Assembly: GCA_026391075.1 (NCBI GenBank)
Contig: JAPLES010000067.1
Location: forward strand, 1 to 45,824
DNA from: Bacteroidota bacterium
GTDB taxonomy: Bacteria; Bacteroidota; Bacteroidia; Chitinophagales; LD1
Direction of reading: 5' to 3'
Length of the DNA stretch: 45,824 nucleotides
Shown: positions 1 to 9,200 of the stretch, piece after piece
How the letters are laid out: each line of letters starts with the position of its first letter
Position numbering within the stretch: the stretch's first letter is position 1
Program-made: the position numbers and the translations under genes
Notes under the pieces: model-generated
Told to the model about the DNA's origin: nothing
Databases searched by the model: none
Seen by the model: only the letters and a program-made list of their open reading frames with translations

Positions 1-2
1 TA

Positions 3-638
3 ATAGGGCTTCAGCCGCCCCTTCAAATTTCCGCTCAAAGCAGCGGGCGTATCAAAGCCTTTTTTGAAAAACAGAGAGAGGGAGGAACGGTCTCTCTCGG
101 TGTCCGCAACACCATCAGCGCCTTTAGTCATGGTAGTTTGAAAGAGTTTTCGACCGGTGTTGGCGGTCATTTCAGAGTGCAATTGATTAATCGCGTGAAC
201 ACAGAGTTTTATGCTGATGTGTTACCTACGAACATCAACAACAAAGCGCACCGAATGGATTACCATGTAGGTTGGAGTGTTATGTATTACCTTATCGACC
301 CAAAAGGTTTCAAACGAAAGTTTACTCCTTACGTTGTTGCCGGACACTGTTTTGATTTAACCCGAATAAAACTGAATGGTGAAAACACGGAAGCAAAACA
401 ACGTTTGAGTTCTGCTGTGCATGCGGGCATAGGTTGTCATTATAACATCACTCCCCGTTTCGATATTTCGTTGACCACTCAATACATGTTGCATTTAGGA
501 AAAGAACTGCACGCACATGAAGAGGAAGACGGGCGCGTTGAAATCGAAGAACATAAAAACGCAGGATGGGAAGGTCATCTTTTGATAAGTATTAGTGTTA
601 ACTATAAAATCTTCAACTTATGGAACCGCAAAAGCTAA
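3..638 (+). CDS. outer membrane beta-barrel protein, 5' partial
   Basis: The frame is open from the left edge, so the true start and any signal peptide lie outside the window. The visible part has alternating hydrophobic and polar strands with aromatic residues, as in small porin-like barrels of the outer membrane (for example VGWSVMYYLID, FTPYVVAGHCF and the terminal LLISISVNYKIF). A His/Glu-rich loop (about 15 residues around LHAHEEEDG) is probably extracellular and might bind metal. The downstream gene begins before this one ends (ATG at 620), so the two are probably co-transcribed. The substrate is unknown. The barrel assignment rests on pattern only. Confidence 0.6.
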   Translation: MGLQPPLQISAQSSGRIKAFFEKQREGGTVSLGVRNTISAFSHGSLKEFSTGVGGHFRVQLINRVNTEFYADVLPTNINNKAHRMDYHVGWSVMYYLIDPKGFKRKFTPYVVAGHCFDLTRIKLNGENTEAKQRLSSAVHAGIGCHYNITPRFDISLTTQYMLHLGKELHAHEEEDGRVEIEEHKNAGWEGHLLISISVNYKIFNLWNRKS

Positions 639-1294
639 AATCAAATCCATTGATACAATGTGTTGATGGACTACGGGTAAAATACATTTTACAGGTATGC
701 ATCTTTATGTGTTTGAGTTCTCAGAATGTGCTTGCACAAAAAATATGGGAAACACGCAAATGATGTATCCGAACACAGGGAAATTTTTCAGGAGGATACT
801 TGTTTGGCCAAAAAGCAGCATCGGCATATTTAAACGGAGACATTGATGTGTTTGTAGATGACCGTGTTGGAGTTACAGGCTCTGCTTTCTATTCCTTTGC
901 ACTTAACCGCAATAACCAAACAGGTTTAAAAGCAAACCATGCGGTGTTCTTTGGAATCAACTATCACTTTTTAAAACCGCAACGCTTCGACCCTTTCATT
1001 GGTTTCACTCCGGGCATGGGTTTGGTGCAGGCTGCGTACAAAGATGGTGATGTATTAAAACGAACACCTTACGCTGCTGTTCCTTTGTTGTCGGCTAAAA
1101 TCGGGTTCAACTATTACGTAGGTTCTATTTTCAATTTCTTTGCAAAAGTACAAGGCGTTACAGGACAAGTGGTAAGCACCATGCCTTCTGCCATGCGATT
1201 AGATGAATTGAAATTTATGGCTGGCTTAGGATGGAACCTGCGTATGTGGAAACCGAAAGTAAAAGATACATGGAAGGAACCACGCAAATCGTAG
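620..1294 (+). pseudogene. outer membrane beta-barrel gene interrupted by in-frame TGA
   Basis: An ATG at 620 overlaps the end of the upstream barrel gene. It opens a frame encoding a hydrophobic signal-like segment (YILQVCIFMCLSSQNVLAQ) followed by KIWETRK, then a TGA at 761-763. The same frame continues without another stop to 1294 and encodes a typical barrel (GNFSGGYLFGQKAA, AVFFGINYHF, FDPFIGFTPGMG, FNYYVGSIFNFFAKV, FMAGLGWNLRMW). Because the signal peptide and barrel lie in one frame on either side of the stop, I read this as a single gene with a nonsense codon. It could be a true pseudogene, a sequencing or assembly error, or readthrough. A shorter product from TTG 800 would lack an export signal. 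Confidence 0.6.
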
Positions 1295-1313
1295 ACTTCA
1301 CCACAACACAATG

Positions 1314-1352
1314 AAAGGCGCGAATAATATTCGCGCCTTTCTTCTTTTAAGT
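1314..1352 (+). terminator. rho-independent terminator after the barrel genes
   Basis: A perfect 12-bp stem (AAAGGCGCGAAT, arms 1314-1325 and 1329-1340) with a 3-nt loop is followed by a T-rich tail. It sits 20 bp after the stop at 1294 and before the next ATG at 1377. Confidence 0.8.
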
Positions 1353-1376
1353 AATAGTTTCGTTCAAAGAAATAAA

Positions 1377-1781
1377 ATGAAAAAAGTATTCGCGCTGCTT
1401 ACGATGTTGATTTGCATAAGTGCAACTCATAGCCAAACCTCGCTTAAATTTTGCACGGGAGTAGATAATTACAAATGTCAGTTCAATAACACAAAGTTTA
1501 TTACAAGCCCCGATAGTACTACCGCTAAAATTTACATGATGGTTTCGGGTGCCAACGATATTCCGCTCAGCACTACAAAGTTGGTTTACAAAATTTACAA
1601 CATTGATGCAAAGGGAAACGAATTGTATATGGCAACTCTCGACCAAGAAATGAAACCCGATTGGGTCTTTGCCTGGTATCCTTACACGTTCAACACACCC
1701 GGTAAATATGAAGTGAAAATTTACAACGATGTTACTGAAATGCTCAGCACCAAATCGTTTGAATTGTTCGATAAATACTAA
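1377..1781 (+). CDS. small secreted protein of unknown function
   Basis: The product is 134 residues. I chose the ATG at 1377 because it gives a clean signal peptide (MKKVFALLTMLICISATHSQ); the longer upstream start would put the terminator hairpin inside the gene. The mature part has two cysteines near the start (FCTGVDNYKC), then beta-rich sequence such as KLVYKIYNID and GKYEVKIYND, ending FELFDKY. It resembles a single small beta-sandwich exported to the periplasm or cell surface. No C-terminal T9SS signal is visible. I do not recognise the family. Confidence 0.65.
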   Translation: MKKVFALLTMLICISATHSQTSLKFCTGVDNYKCQFNNTKFITSPDSTTAKIYMMVSGANDIPLSTTKLVYKIYNIDAKGNELYMATLDQEMKPDWVFAWYPYTFNTPGKYEVKIYNDVTEMLSTKSFELFDKY

Positions 1782-1804
1782 TTGAAATTCCGCTCCGCAG
1801 AAAA

Positions 1805-2461
1805 CTATCCGTTCACTTTTTTGTAGTCGGCAAGAAATTGCTCCAAGCCAATATCTGTAAGTGGATGTTTGAACAAACCTAGAATAGAAGAAAGCGGACA
1901 AGTAGCAATATCAGCACCCGCCTCAGCACACTTTACTATGTGAAGTGCAGAACGAATGCTCGCAGCCAGCACTTCAGTTTTATAACCATACACTCTATAG
2001 ATGTGAACGATTTGCTCAATCAGTTGCACGCCATCCCAGTTACTATCATCAATTCTTCCAATGAAAGGAGAAACCATTGTAGCTCCTGCTTTGGCAGCAA
2101 GTAATGCCTGCGCTCCACTGAATACAAGCGTGCAATTGGTTTTAATTCCGTTATCACTAAAATGTTTAATCGCTTTTATTCCTTCTTTTATCATAGGCAC
2201 TTTCACCACAATGTTTGGATGAAGCGCAGCCAAATTATTTCCCTCAGCAACCATGCCTTTAAAATCGGTTGAAATTACTTCGGCACTTACTGGTCCGTTT
2301 ACCATTTCGCAAATGGTTACGTAGTGTTTCAGAATATTATCCTGACCTTTGATTCCTTCCTTTGCCATCAACGATGGATTGGTAGTTACTCCGTCAAGAA
2401 TGCCGAGCGATTCTGCTTCTTTAATGTGTTCGAGATTTGCGGTGTCAATGAAGAATTTCAT
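1805..2461 (-). CDS. fsa: fructose-6-phosphate aldolase / transaldolase-like protein
   Basis: The 218-residue length and sequence fit the short transaldolase family (FSA/TalC type). These are TIM-barrel enzymes that either cleave fructose 6-phosphate to dihydroxyacetone and glyceraldehyde 3-phosphate or act as transaldolase in the pentose phosphate pathway. Visible motifs are the N-terminal [14 protein letters not shown], and VVKVPM, whose Lys87 is the expected Schiff-base residue, then NCTLVFS and SPFIGRIDD. The gene stands alone and converges on the small secreted gene upstream in coordinate. Its 5' leader contains an AT-rich repeat also found before the BT_3928-type gene. Family assignment is secure; aldolase versus transaldolase cannot be decided here. 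Confidence 0.92.
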   Translation of the reverse strand: MKFFIDTANLEHIKEAESLGILDGVTTNPSLMAKEGIKGQDNILKHYVTICEMVNGPVSAEVISTDFKGMVAEGNNLAALHPNIVVKVPMIKEGIKAIKHFSDNGIKTNCTLVFSGAQALLAAKAGATMVSPFIGRIDDSNWDGVQLIEQIVHIYRVYGYKTEVLAASIRSALHIVKCAEAGADIATCPLSSILGLFKHPLTDIGLEQFLADYKKVNG

Positions 2462-2462
2462 T

Positions 2463-2500
2463 TTATTAAGTATTTAGTAGTGAGTATTAAGTATTGAGAT
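2463..2500. repeat. AT-rich word repeat in the aldolase gene leader
   Basis: The segment is built from variants of the word AGTATT(A/G)AG. A similar segment with the same word order lies at 27552-27590. Both directly precede the ATG of a minus-strand gene. Confidence 0.5.
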
Positions 2501-2601
2501 ATATCAGCGCGAATATGAACGCGCAGAAATAAAACTTAGCGAAGAGAAATAAACAGTTTGTGGAAGACCTGGATTTGTTACTCCCGAAAGGGAGGTTTAG
2601 G

Positions 2602-2708
2602 AAAAAAAATAGGGCAAGCTTATCATATCGCACCGCTTCAACCGTCTGCCTTTGCTGCGTTTCCGCCCTGGAGGATTGAACAGGAGCTGATCGTATGAGG
2701 CTCACCCC
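2602..2708 (-). ncRNA. ffs: signal recognition particle RNA (4.5S)
   Basis: The minus strand shows the conserved SRP domain IV hairpin: CCAGGGCGGAAACGCAGC, containing the GGAA tetraloop, followed by AAAGGCAG. The flanking arms pair in the expected order: GGGTGAGC (2707-2700) with GCTTGCCC (2620-2613), TCATA with TATGA, and TTCAA with TTGAA. A run of T (2609-2602) follows the closing helix and would end transcription. The RNA binds Ffh and targets nascent membrane and secreted proteins. The exact ends are inferred from the outer helix. Confidence 0.88.
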
Positions 2709-2712
2709 GCGG

Positions 2713-2720
2713 CAAATTTA
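2713..2720 (-). promoter_or_regulatory. -7 promoter box for the SRP RNA
   Basis: TAAATTTG on the minus strand matches the Bacteroidota -7 consensus TAnnTTTG and lies about 5 bp before the inferred RNA start. No good TTG -33 element is seen at the usual spacing, so only this half is supported. Confidence 0.6.
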
Positions 2721-2765
2721 AAAGACTTATTGAGGTTTGCTAATGGGAAAAGATTCTACGTGGAC

Positions 2766-2812
2766 ATAAAAGTAAAACGGCAAGAAATAAGTTCTTGCCG
2801 TTTTACTTTTAT
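2766..2812 (-). terminator. long perfect hairpin terminator after the TPR gene
   Basis: A 21-bp perfect inverted repeat (arms 2766-2786 and 2792-2812, loop ATAAG) lies 18 bp after the TPR gene's stop. AAAA and TTTT tracts form the outer ends of the stem, so it could act on either strand. It isolates the TPR gene from the SRP RNA. Confidence 0.85.
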
Positions 2813-2829
2813 AAAAATTTGATAGCCGC

Positions 2830-3576
2830 TTAATGTTTCTGCGTTGTTGAAGTTTTAGCAGGTGTTGTTGTTGTTTTAGCGGGAACAGTTTCCTTTTTGC
2901 TGGTAGCCTCTAAATTTCCTTTTGCTAAAACAAATTCAGGAGCAAGTTGAACCGCTTTTGTGAAATTTTCTTTTGCTGCTTCACTCTGATTTAGTTCAAG
3001 TGCACAAATTCCTTTCACGTTATAAGCAGCAGCACGCATAGCCACATCCTGACTTCCGTTTTGCACACGAATATTCACTTTCTGTTTTTCGGATTCGGGA
3101 TTACCAATAATTTGGTCTAACGAAGCCACACACTCACCATAACGTTTCAACTGATATTGGAGCGTAGCCATTTGATAGAGACAGAAAAGTGTTTTTCCAT
3201 CGGCATATAATTTTTCGTAATCAGCCAATGCCTCTTTTACCAAACCAAGATTTTGTTTTGACACTGCGACAAGTTCGAGAATATCATTGCGCTTAGTATT
3301 ATTTCTTAAAATTTCTTCGCCTATCAAATATGCTTGCGGATAACGCTCACCTGCAAAATATAGCAGCGCAAGCGAATCATTTAAATCTGTACGCTCAGGT
3401 TTCAATGCCTGCATGGTATAAAGAGCTACAGTTGCCGCTTGCAAATCGTAATTTTTTAAAGCGCTTTTATAAAATCTCATCTGCACATCAAACGGGTCGG
3501 AAGATGGAGTTGTTTGCGCATAGTTAAGAACAACCATACCTAACAATAATGAAAGAAGAACAAGTTTAATTTTCAT
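2830..3576 (-). CDS. exported TPR-repeat protein
   Basis: The product is 248 residues. The ATG at 3576 gives a direct signal peptide (MKIKLVLLSLLLGMVVLNYAQ); an ATG 24 bp upstream is also possible. The body is alpha-helical with TPR-like pairs, for example LALLYFAGERYPQAYLIGEEIL, VKEALADYEKLY, and a good final repeat AYNVKGICALELNQSEAAKE followed by FTKAVQLAPEF. The tail is Thr/Lys/Pro-rich and low-complexity. Such proteins usually serve as periplasmic protein-binding scaffolds; no partner is indicated by the neighbours. It is divergent from clpP and ends at a strong terminator. Confidence 0.75.
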   Translation of the reverse strand: MKIKLVLLSLLLGMVVLNYAQTTPSSDPFDVQMRFYKSALKNYDLQAATVALYTMQALKPERTDLNDSLALLYFAGERYPQAYLIGEEILRNNTKRNDILELVAVSKQNLGLVKEALADYEKLYADGKTLFCLYQMATLQYQLKRYGECVASLDQIIGNPESEKQKVNIRVQNGSQDVAMRAAAYNVKGICALELNQSEAAKENFTKAVQLAPEFVLAKGNLEATSKKETVPAKTTTTPAKTSTTQKH

Positions 3577-3748
3577 AACTGATTGTTTTTTAAGAGCCAT
3601 AAATGTAGAAGATTTTTCAAGTTGGCAACTGTTGCTATTACAGAACTTAAAAATATACAGTGCGTTGAATCGTCAACATTGCAGCGTGAGTAATCATTTT
3701 TATTTCTCAAAAAACAAATTCATCATTACAATCAGAAATAACAACAAC

Positions 3749-4480
3749 ATGAATATTAAAGAAGCACAGGATTTTAAAAATTATGCAGTGAAGCACCATG
3801 GCATAAGCAGTATGCATTTAGAGAACTATACAAAAAGAGTTTACTCGGGTGTTTCGCCAATTCATGGCGGTAATATCAATGGAGTTCAAAATTTAACTCG
3901 CACCGTAATTGAAGAGCGCGCTATGCCTTTTCGTGAGGTAGATGTTTTTTCGCGTTTGATGATGGATAGAATTATTTTTCTCGGAACTCCTATTGACGAT
4001 TATATAGCCGCCATTATTCAGGCGCAATTGCTTTTTTTAGAAAGCAGTGATGCGCGTAGCGATGTTCAAATTTACATTCACAGCCCCGGTGGTGAAGTTT
4101 ATTCGGGAATGGGTATTTATGATACTATGCAATATGTATCTATGGATGTGGCCACCATTTGTACTGGTATGGCAGCGTCAATGGCTGCGGTTTTATTATG
4201 CGCAGGCGAAAAAGGAAAACGCACTGCTTTGAAACATGCGCGAGTAATGATTCATCAACCGCTTGGAGGAATTGGTGGCAAGGCAAGTGAAATAGAAATT
4301 TCGGTAAATGAAATTCGTAAACTGAAAGACGAACTTTATACAATCATCAGTGAACACTCAGGTCAATCAATGGAGCGTGTAGCTCAGGACAGCGACCGCG
4401 ATTACTGGATGCGCGCTCAAGAAGCCAAAGACTACGGCATGATTGATGAAGTGCTGGTGCGCACAGCTAAGAAGAGCTAA
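3749..4480 (+). CDS. clpP: ATP-dependent Clp protease proteolytic subunit
   Basis: This is the serine peptidase core of the Clp protease in the cytoplasm. The 243-residue product starting at ATG 3749 shows the complete catalytic triad at family spacing: Ser144 (GMAASMAA), His169 (MIHQP) and Asp218 (DSDRDYW). It also has the IHSPGG oxyanion segment and GEKGKR. The N-terminal 60 residues before the ClpP fold are longer than in enterobacteria, as is common in Bacteroidota. The longer reading frame upstream of 3749 is low-complexity and was not used. No clpX follows; the next gene is convergent. Confidence 0.96.
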   Translation: MNIKEAQDFKNYAVKHHGISSMHLENYTKRVYSGVSPIHGGNINGVQNLTRTVIEERAMPFREVDVFSRLMMDRIIFLGTPIDDYIAAIIQAQLLFLESSDARSDVQIYIHSPGGEVYSGMGIYDTMQYVSMDVATICTGMAASMAAVLLCAGEKGKRTALKHARVMIHQPLGGIGGKASEIEISVNEIRKLKDELYTIISEHSGQSMERVAQDSDRDYWMRAQEAKDYGMIDEVLVRTAKKS

Positions 4481-4490
4481 TTACTTCTCT

Positions 4491-4997
4491 TTATTTTTTT
4501 ACAACGCGTTGATAAATTTCTTTTGCCGACAATACAGCTATAGTTAATAGCAACGCAATTAGCAGAACAAATTTAGTATGCACGCACAACGAGTACGTAT
4601 TGTATGAAGCATCGCTGATTTGAGAAATATCCATTCTCAGAAATTTGATAAGATGAACATTCTCAATAGCATCTAATATTCCGGGAAGAATAACCAACCA
4701 CAAATATTTCTGCTTTCTCTTTAACCATGTTGAAGATTCCGTCAATCCTTTCAACGCGAAAAAAATGGTTGCTGTGTAAGTGAGAATGAAAAGAAAATCG
4801 AGTTGTGTGTTTCGTTCAATCCAATCCAAATTACAACTGCCGATCAACAGGTTTTTAAAAGCTAAAGCAGAAGGCGCTAACTCCAACGGAATAATTATCT
4901 GCGCTCCGCAGGTAGCCAGTTTCTCGGTATAAAGCATGCCTTGCATGGTTATCAAAAACACAACAAAGCTGATGAGGAAGAGGTATTTGTTTTTCAT
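4491..4997 (-). CDS. four-helix membrane protein of unknown function
   Basis: The 168-residue product starts at ATG 4997, which places the first membrane helix directly at the N terminus (YLFLISFVVFLITMQGML). Further helices are around LDFLFILTYTATIFFALKGL, YLWLVILPGILDAIENVHLI and FVLLIALLLTIAVLSA. Two cysteines lie in the first extracytoplasmic loop region (ATCGAQ and IGSCNLDW). I do not recognise a named family. It converges on clpP with only 10 bp between the stops, and it is divergent from miaE. Confidence 0.65.
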   Translation of the reverse strand: MKNKYLFLISFVVFLITMQGMLYTEKLATCGAQIIIPLELAPSALAFKNLLIGSCNLDWIERNTQLDFLFILTYTATIFFALKGLTESSTWLKRKQKYLWLVILPGILDAIENVHLIKFLRMDISQISDASYNTYSLCVHTKFVLLIALLLTIAVLSAKEIYQRVVKK

Positions 4998-5053
4998 AAG
5001 AGTGAATTTAGTTAATGCCACGAATACACGAATAGAAAAGACAATGTCATTAG

Positions 5054-5102
5054 TCCCGATAGCTATCGGGAGTCGAAGGACCCTTCGACAAGCTCAGGGT
5101 GA
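5054..5102. repeat. intergenic palindromic repeat (CCCGATAGCTATCGGG plus a second hairpin)
   Basis: An 18-bp perfect palindrome at 5054-5071 (TCCCGATAGCTATCGGGA) is followed by TCGAAGGACCCTTCGA (5073-5088, near-palindromic) and an ACCCT...AGGGT hairpin (5080-5100). I recognise the words CTTCGACAAGCTCAGGGT as a frequent intergenic repeat in environmental bacterial genomes. It lies in the divergent gap before miaE. Confidence 0.65.
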
Positions 5103-5129
5103 CAGTAGTCTTTCCTTTTCAAACAATTT

Positions 5130-5137
5130 TACATTTG
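5130..5137 (+). promoter_or_regulatory. possible -7 box for miaE
   Basis: TACATTTG fits TAnnTTTG, 35 bp before the miaE ATG. There is no TTG at the expected -33 distance, so support is partial. Confidence 0.35.
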
Positions 5138-5171
5138 CCGTTTCTGTTTTACAAAATTCATTTATACAAAA

Positions 5172-5753
5172 ATGCTTGGCTTAAAATTACCTTCCGACCC
5201 GCGATGGGCAAACCTGGCAGGAAAATCAATTGAAGAAATATTAACCGACCACGCTTACTGCGAACAGAAAGCAACTTCAACAGCTATCTCCTTAATTCAG
5301 AACTATCCCGATTACGAAAATATTGTAGTAGCTCTTTCTCCAATTGTAAAAGAAGAATGGGGACATTTTGAATTAGTGGTTGAACATTTGAAAAAACGCG
5401 GATTGAAATTGGGTTTGCAACGCAAAGACAAATACGTGAGCGAGTTACTTAAATACATTCGTCATGGTGATTCAAGAACGAATGGATTGATTGAAAAATT
5501 ATTGTTCTCCGCCTTAATTGAAGCGCGCAGTTGTGAGCGGTTTAAATTGCTTTCCCAAAACATTGAAGACAAAGAACTGAAACAGTTCTACAAAAATTTA
5601 ATGATTAGCGAAGCCGGACACTATCGTTTGTTTTTAGACATGGCTTGTGCCTTAGGCGATGAAAGCAAAGTTCTTTCGCGCTGGAACGAATGGTTAGAAT
5701 ATGAAGCAGGGGTAATGGAGAAACTGGATGTGAGAGGAGATAGAATACACTAG
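5172..5753 (+). CDS. miaE: tRNA-(ms2io6A)-hydroxylase MiaE
   Basis: MiaE is a diiron, O2-dependent enzyme that hydroxylates the isopentenyl side chain of ms2i6A at position 37 of tRNAs reading U-initial codons. The 193-residue helical-bundle sequence shows the diiron ligand motifs in order: DHAYCEQKA, EEWGHFE, EARSCERF and SEAGHYRLF, that is two Glu and two ExxH-type sites. The start MLGLKLPSDPRW is typical of the family. A DoxX-like gene follows 57 bp downstream on the same strand, with a short word repeat between them. Confidence 0.93.
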   Translation: MLGLKLPSDPRWANLAGKSIEEILTDHAYCEQKATSTAISLIQNYPDYENIVVALSPIVKEEWGHFELVVEHLKKRGLKLGLQRKDKYVSELLKYIRHGDSRTNGLIEKLLFSALIEARSCERFKLLSQNIEDKELKQFYKNLMISEAGHYRLFLDMACALGDESKVLSRWNEWLEYEAGVMEKLDVRGDRIH

Positions 5754-5760
5754 TACAAAT

Positions 5761-5794
5761 GTGAGAATTCGGAAATTCGGGAATTTGAAAATGG
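5761..5794. repeat. short AT-rich word repeat (GAATTCGGAAATTCGGGAAT)
   Basis: The words GAATTCGG, AAATTCGG and GAATTTGA recur in tandem between miaE and the DoxX-like gene. It looks like a degenerate tandem repeat rather than a regulatory site. Confidence 0.4.
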
Positions 5795-5810
5795 AATACA
5801 AAAAATACCA

Positions 5811-6164
5811 ATGAAAAAATACAGCGTTTACTTAATGGCCTTGCTTTATTTTTTGGCTGGTGTAAATCATTTTGTACATCCCGATTTTTATTTAAAAATG
5901 TTGAATGGCTTTCTCCCTTACCCTATTGCTTTAAACAATATTAGTGGAGCGGCAGAAATAATTTTAGCAATAGGAATTTGTTTCTCTTCAACAAGAAAAT
6001 TTTCTGCTTACGGCATCATTGCATTGCTCATTGCCATTTTTCCTGCGAACATAAATATGGCGCTACATGCAACTGAATGGAACTTCTCTGCTATTGCACT
6101 TTATGTTCGGCTACCTATTCAATTGCTTTTGATTTGGTGGGCGTACGTTTATACGAAGGAATAA
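5811..6164 (+). CDS. DoxX-like four-helix membrane protein
   Basis: The 117-residue product is almost entirely membrane-embedded. It has the DoxX-like opening (LYFLAGVNHFVHPDFYLKML), a glycine-rich second helix (ISGAAEIILAIGICF), a third (YGIIALLIAIFPANINMAL) and a final helix (LPIQLLLIWWAYVY). Members are small integral membrane proteins, some tied to redox or oxidative-stress functions; the activity of this subgroup is unknown. It probably shares a transcript with miaE. It is unrelated in size to the larger DoxX fusion at 26124-27551. Confidence 0.8.
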   Translation: MKKYSVYLMALLYFLAGVNHFVHPDFYLKMLNGFLPYPIALNNISGAAEIILAIGICFSSTRKFSAYGIIALLIAIFPANINMALHATEWNFSAIALYVRLPIQLLLIWWAYVYTKE

Positions 6165-6240
6165 CAGCATCTCTTTTCTTTCATACAACCTTTTCACTCC
6201 TTCGTTTGTCTTTATACCATTCTACATTAACCACACTACT

Positions 6241-9200
6241 ATGAAACGTTTTCTACTTCTTCTAACAACCTGTTTTATTTTTCTCCATTCTACACAAGCA
6301 CAATCAATCAATACGATTGACGCGCTTTGCTTTGGCCAATGCGATGGTGCCGCATTTCTTACACCTACAGGTGCGGCTGCTTTTTTTCAATGGTCGAATG
6401 GAGATACCGCACAAAATCCTATCAACTTATGTGCAGGCACGTATGATGTAACCATTTTAGACAACGGTTATTTACCTCTCGATACTTTAACTGCAACTAT
6501 TCTTGAACCTTCCATGATTAATTTCGGATTCACCATGACAAATGTTAGTTGCTTTGGCGGCTTTGACGGCAGTGTGGTTTTAAACGCCAACGGTGGAACG
6601 CCACCTTATAGCTATAATTGGTCTAATGGAATGACCGGTGCCTTCGGTTTTAATTTAAACGCAGGTAATTATTTTGTAACCATAACCGATATGAATGGTT
6701 GTACGGCTACCAACGTTTTTGGAGTTGCCCAACCCAACCCAATTGCTATTGCGCTGCTTGATTCTGCTTCCACCACCTGTGCATCATGCGATGGTTCTGC
6801 TCATTCGGTTGCTACGGGAGGTTCATCACCGTACACTTTTATTTGGAGTAATGGGGCAACTACACAAACGCTAACTAGCCTTTGTGTAGGTACTTATACA
6901 CTCACTTTGGTTGATGCTAACGGATGCTCCGCATCCGCAAGTTCCTCGATTAGTGCCCCTACCACTTTATCTGCCACTCAAATTTCGAACCATATTGATT
7001 GCGACCATCCAGTGAGTAACGCAGTTCTTACGATTAACAATGGAATTGCTCCATATTATATTAGTTGGGGCGATGGCACGCAAGATTCTTCGCAACTGAG
7101 TAACGTGTTGAATCATGTGTACGTAACAGAAGGGGTTTATGACATTCTGTATAACGATGGTAGCGGATGTGGTAGCTATATTCTCGACACGATATTCAAT
7201 AACGGATTAGTAGTAAGTATTGGGGTTATTCAACAACCTACTTGTGTGGGAACAAATATTGGAAGGTTAAAGGCTTATCCAGCACAGGGTTCACCACCCT
7301 ATTTCTTTTTATGGAGCACAGGTTCAACGGCAGATTCCACTTCCAATCTTTCAAGTGGAAATTATTCACTCACAGTTACTGACAGCACAGGATGCATGAC
7401 TACTACCAGTTATTATTTGAACGATGTAAGTAGTTTAACTGCAAATGCTATTGGAACTTCAGCTTCCTGCATCAATTCAAATATGGGGAGTGCTATGATT
7501 TATGTTAATGGTGGCACACCCGGCTATACTTATTTGTGGGGAACTGCTCCTCCTCAAACAACACAGGTAGCTACTAATATTGCTCCGGGTCATTATGGTT
7601 TCACTGTAACCGATGCCGTAGGATGCATGGTTGCCAATACCGCAAATATTGCTTTTACCAGTTACAGTTTCTATACCTACATTAGTTTGACTGCTCCATC
7701 AAACTGTGGCATTAGCAATGGTTCACTTGATGCGTATCCATCGGGCGGTACTCCGCCTTACACTTATTTATGGAGCAATAATCAAACTACACAAACTGCC
7801 AGCGGTTTGGGTGTTGGAAATTATACCGTAACTGTAACCGATGCAGGTGGATGTTCAAGCACAGGAACTACTTATTTAAGCAGCACTTGCTACAATACTA
7901 TCAGCGGAAATATTTTTAATGATGCTAACGGCAATTGTATTTACGATAGTGCCGATACTAATCTGAGTGGCTATTATGTTTCTGCTACTAACGGAAACAT
8001 TACAGAGTGGGGCTCTGCTTGGTCGGGTGGTCATTATACTATTTTGGTTCACGATACCGGAACATTTACCGTTACACTTCACAATTACAGTTATGGAAGT
8101 TGCGGAAACCTAACGCCTTGCGGAAATGTAAACCCTGTTCATTTCGGTAGTTTCAATAATGTTTCTTCGAATAATAATTTTGGATTTAGTAGTGCTGCAG
8201 GTTTCGACTTGGCATTACATCCCGGCTGGACTTCTGCTAATCCGGGCTTTTCAAAAGACTATTGGATTTTTTATTACAACCAATCCTATACTCCTTTCAC
8301 AGGAAATGCTACCGTAAGTTTTCAATACGATGCTAATCTTACTTACAACTCTTGCGACCCTCCCTTGCCCACTCATAACTTAGCTACCAGAACTCTTTCG
8401 TGGGTGGTGAATGGTGTGAGTAGTTGGGATTTAAGAGGTCATTGTCATTTTACAGTTTCTCCTTCTACACCGGCAGGCTATCACTTGCAAAGCGATTTTT
8501 GGATTACACCAACTGCAGGCGATTGCGATTCATCAAACAATCATCAGCATTATGCTGAATTGGTAGCCAGTTCTATGGACCCTAACGAAAAAGAAGTGGA
8601 ACCAGCGGGTGCTATTTTGGAGGAAGATTCGGTGTTGACTTACACTATTCATTTTCAAAACACCGGAACCGATACCACATGGTTTGTTATTTTGAAAGAT
8701 ACTTTGGATGCTAATCTTGATGTAGCCTCCGTTCGTAATCTAGCATCAAGTCACACTTATTCAGAATTTAATATTTCAGGCAAAGGAATTTTAACTTGGG
8801 TATTCAATCCTGTTTTCTTAGTTGACAGTGCTACGAACGAACAAGCGAGTAAAGCTTTTGTAAAATTCAGTGTGAAGAAGAAAAGCAATTTACCAGTGGG
8901 CACTCGCATCAGCAACAGTGCCTCTATTGTATTTGATTACAACAGTCCAATTTTAACGAATACAGTAACCGATACCGTTTCAGAACCAAATTATATTTTT
9001 CAAATCAGGGGTATGGAAAACGTTTCGGTGACTGCGGTGCCGAATCCTTTTAGCACTTCAACTACGATTACTGTTGATGGGTTGAAAGAAAAATTTGATT
9101 TCAGTTTGTTTGATGTAACCGGAAGGATGTTGAATTCAATCACTTCAATTGAAACCAAACAGTTTGAATTGAGACGAGATGCAATACCTGCGGGAGTTTA

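Noticed and set aside
620-1294. Recoding of TGA (selenocysteine or an alternative code)
   Set aside because: TGA ends several genes here (addA, ribD, aroB, SDR). No SECIS-like stem was evident next to the TGA, and the family does not need selenocysteine.
4936-5184. Plus-strand frame running through the intergenic palindrome before miaE
   Set aside because: It translates repeat sequence (LRQAQGD type), overlaps the opposite gene's start and has no coherent protein features.
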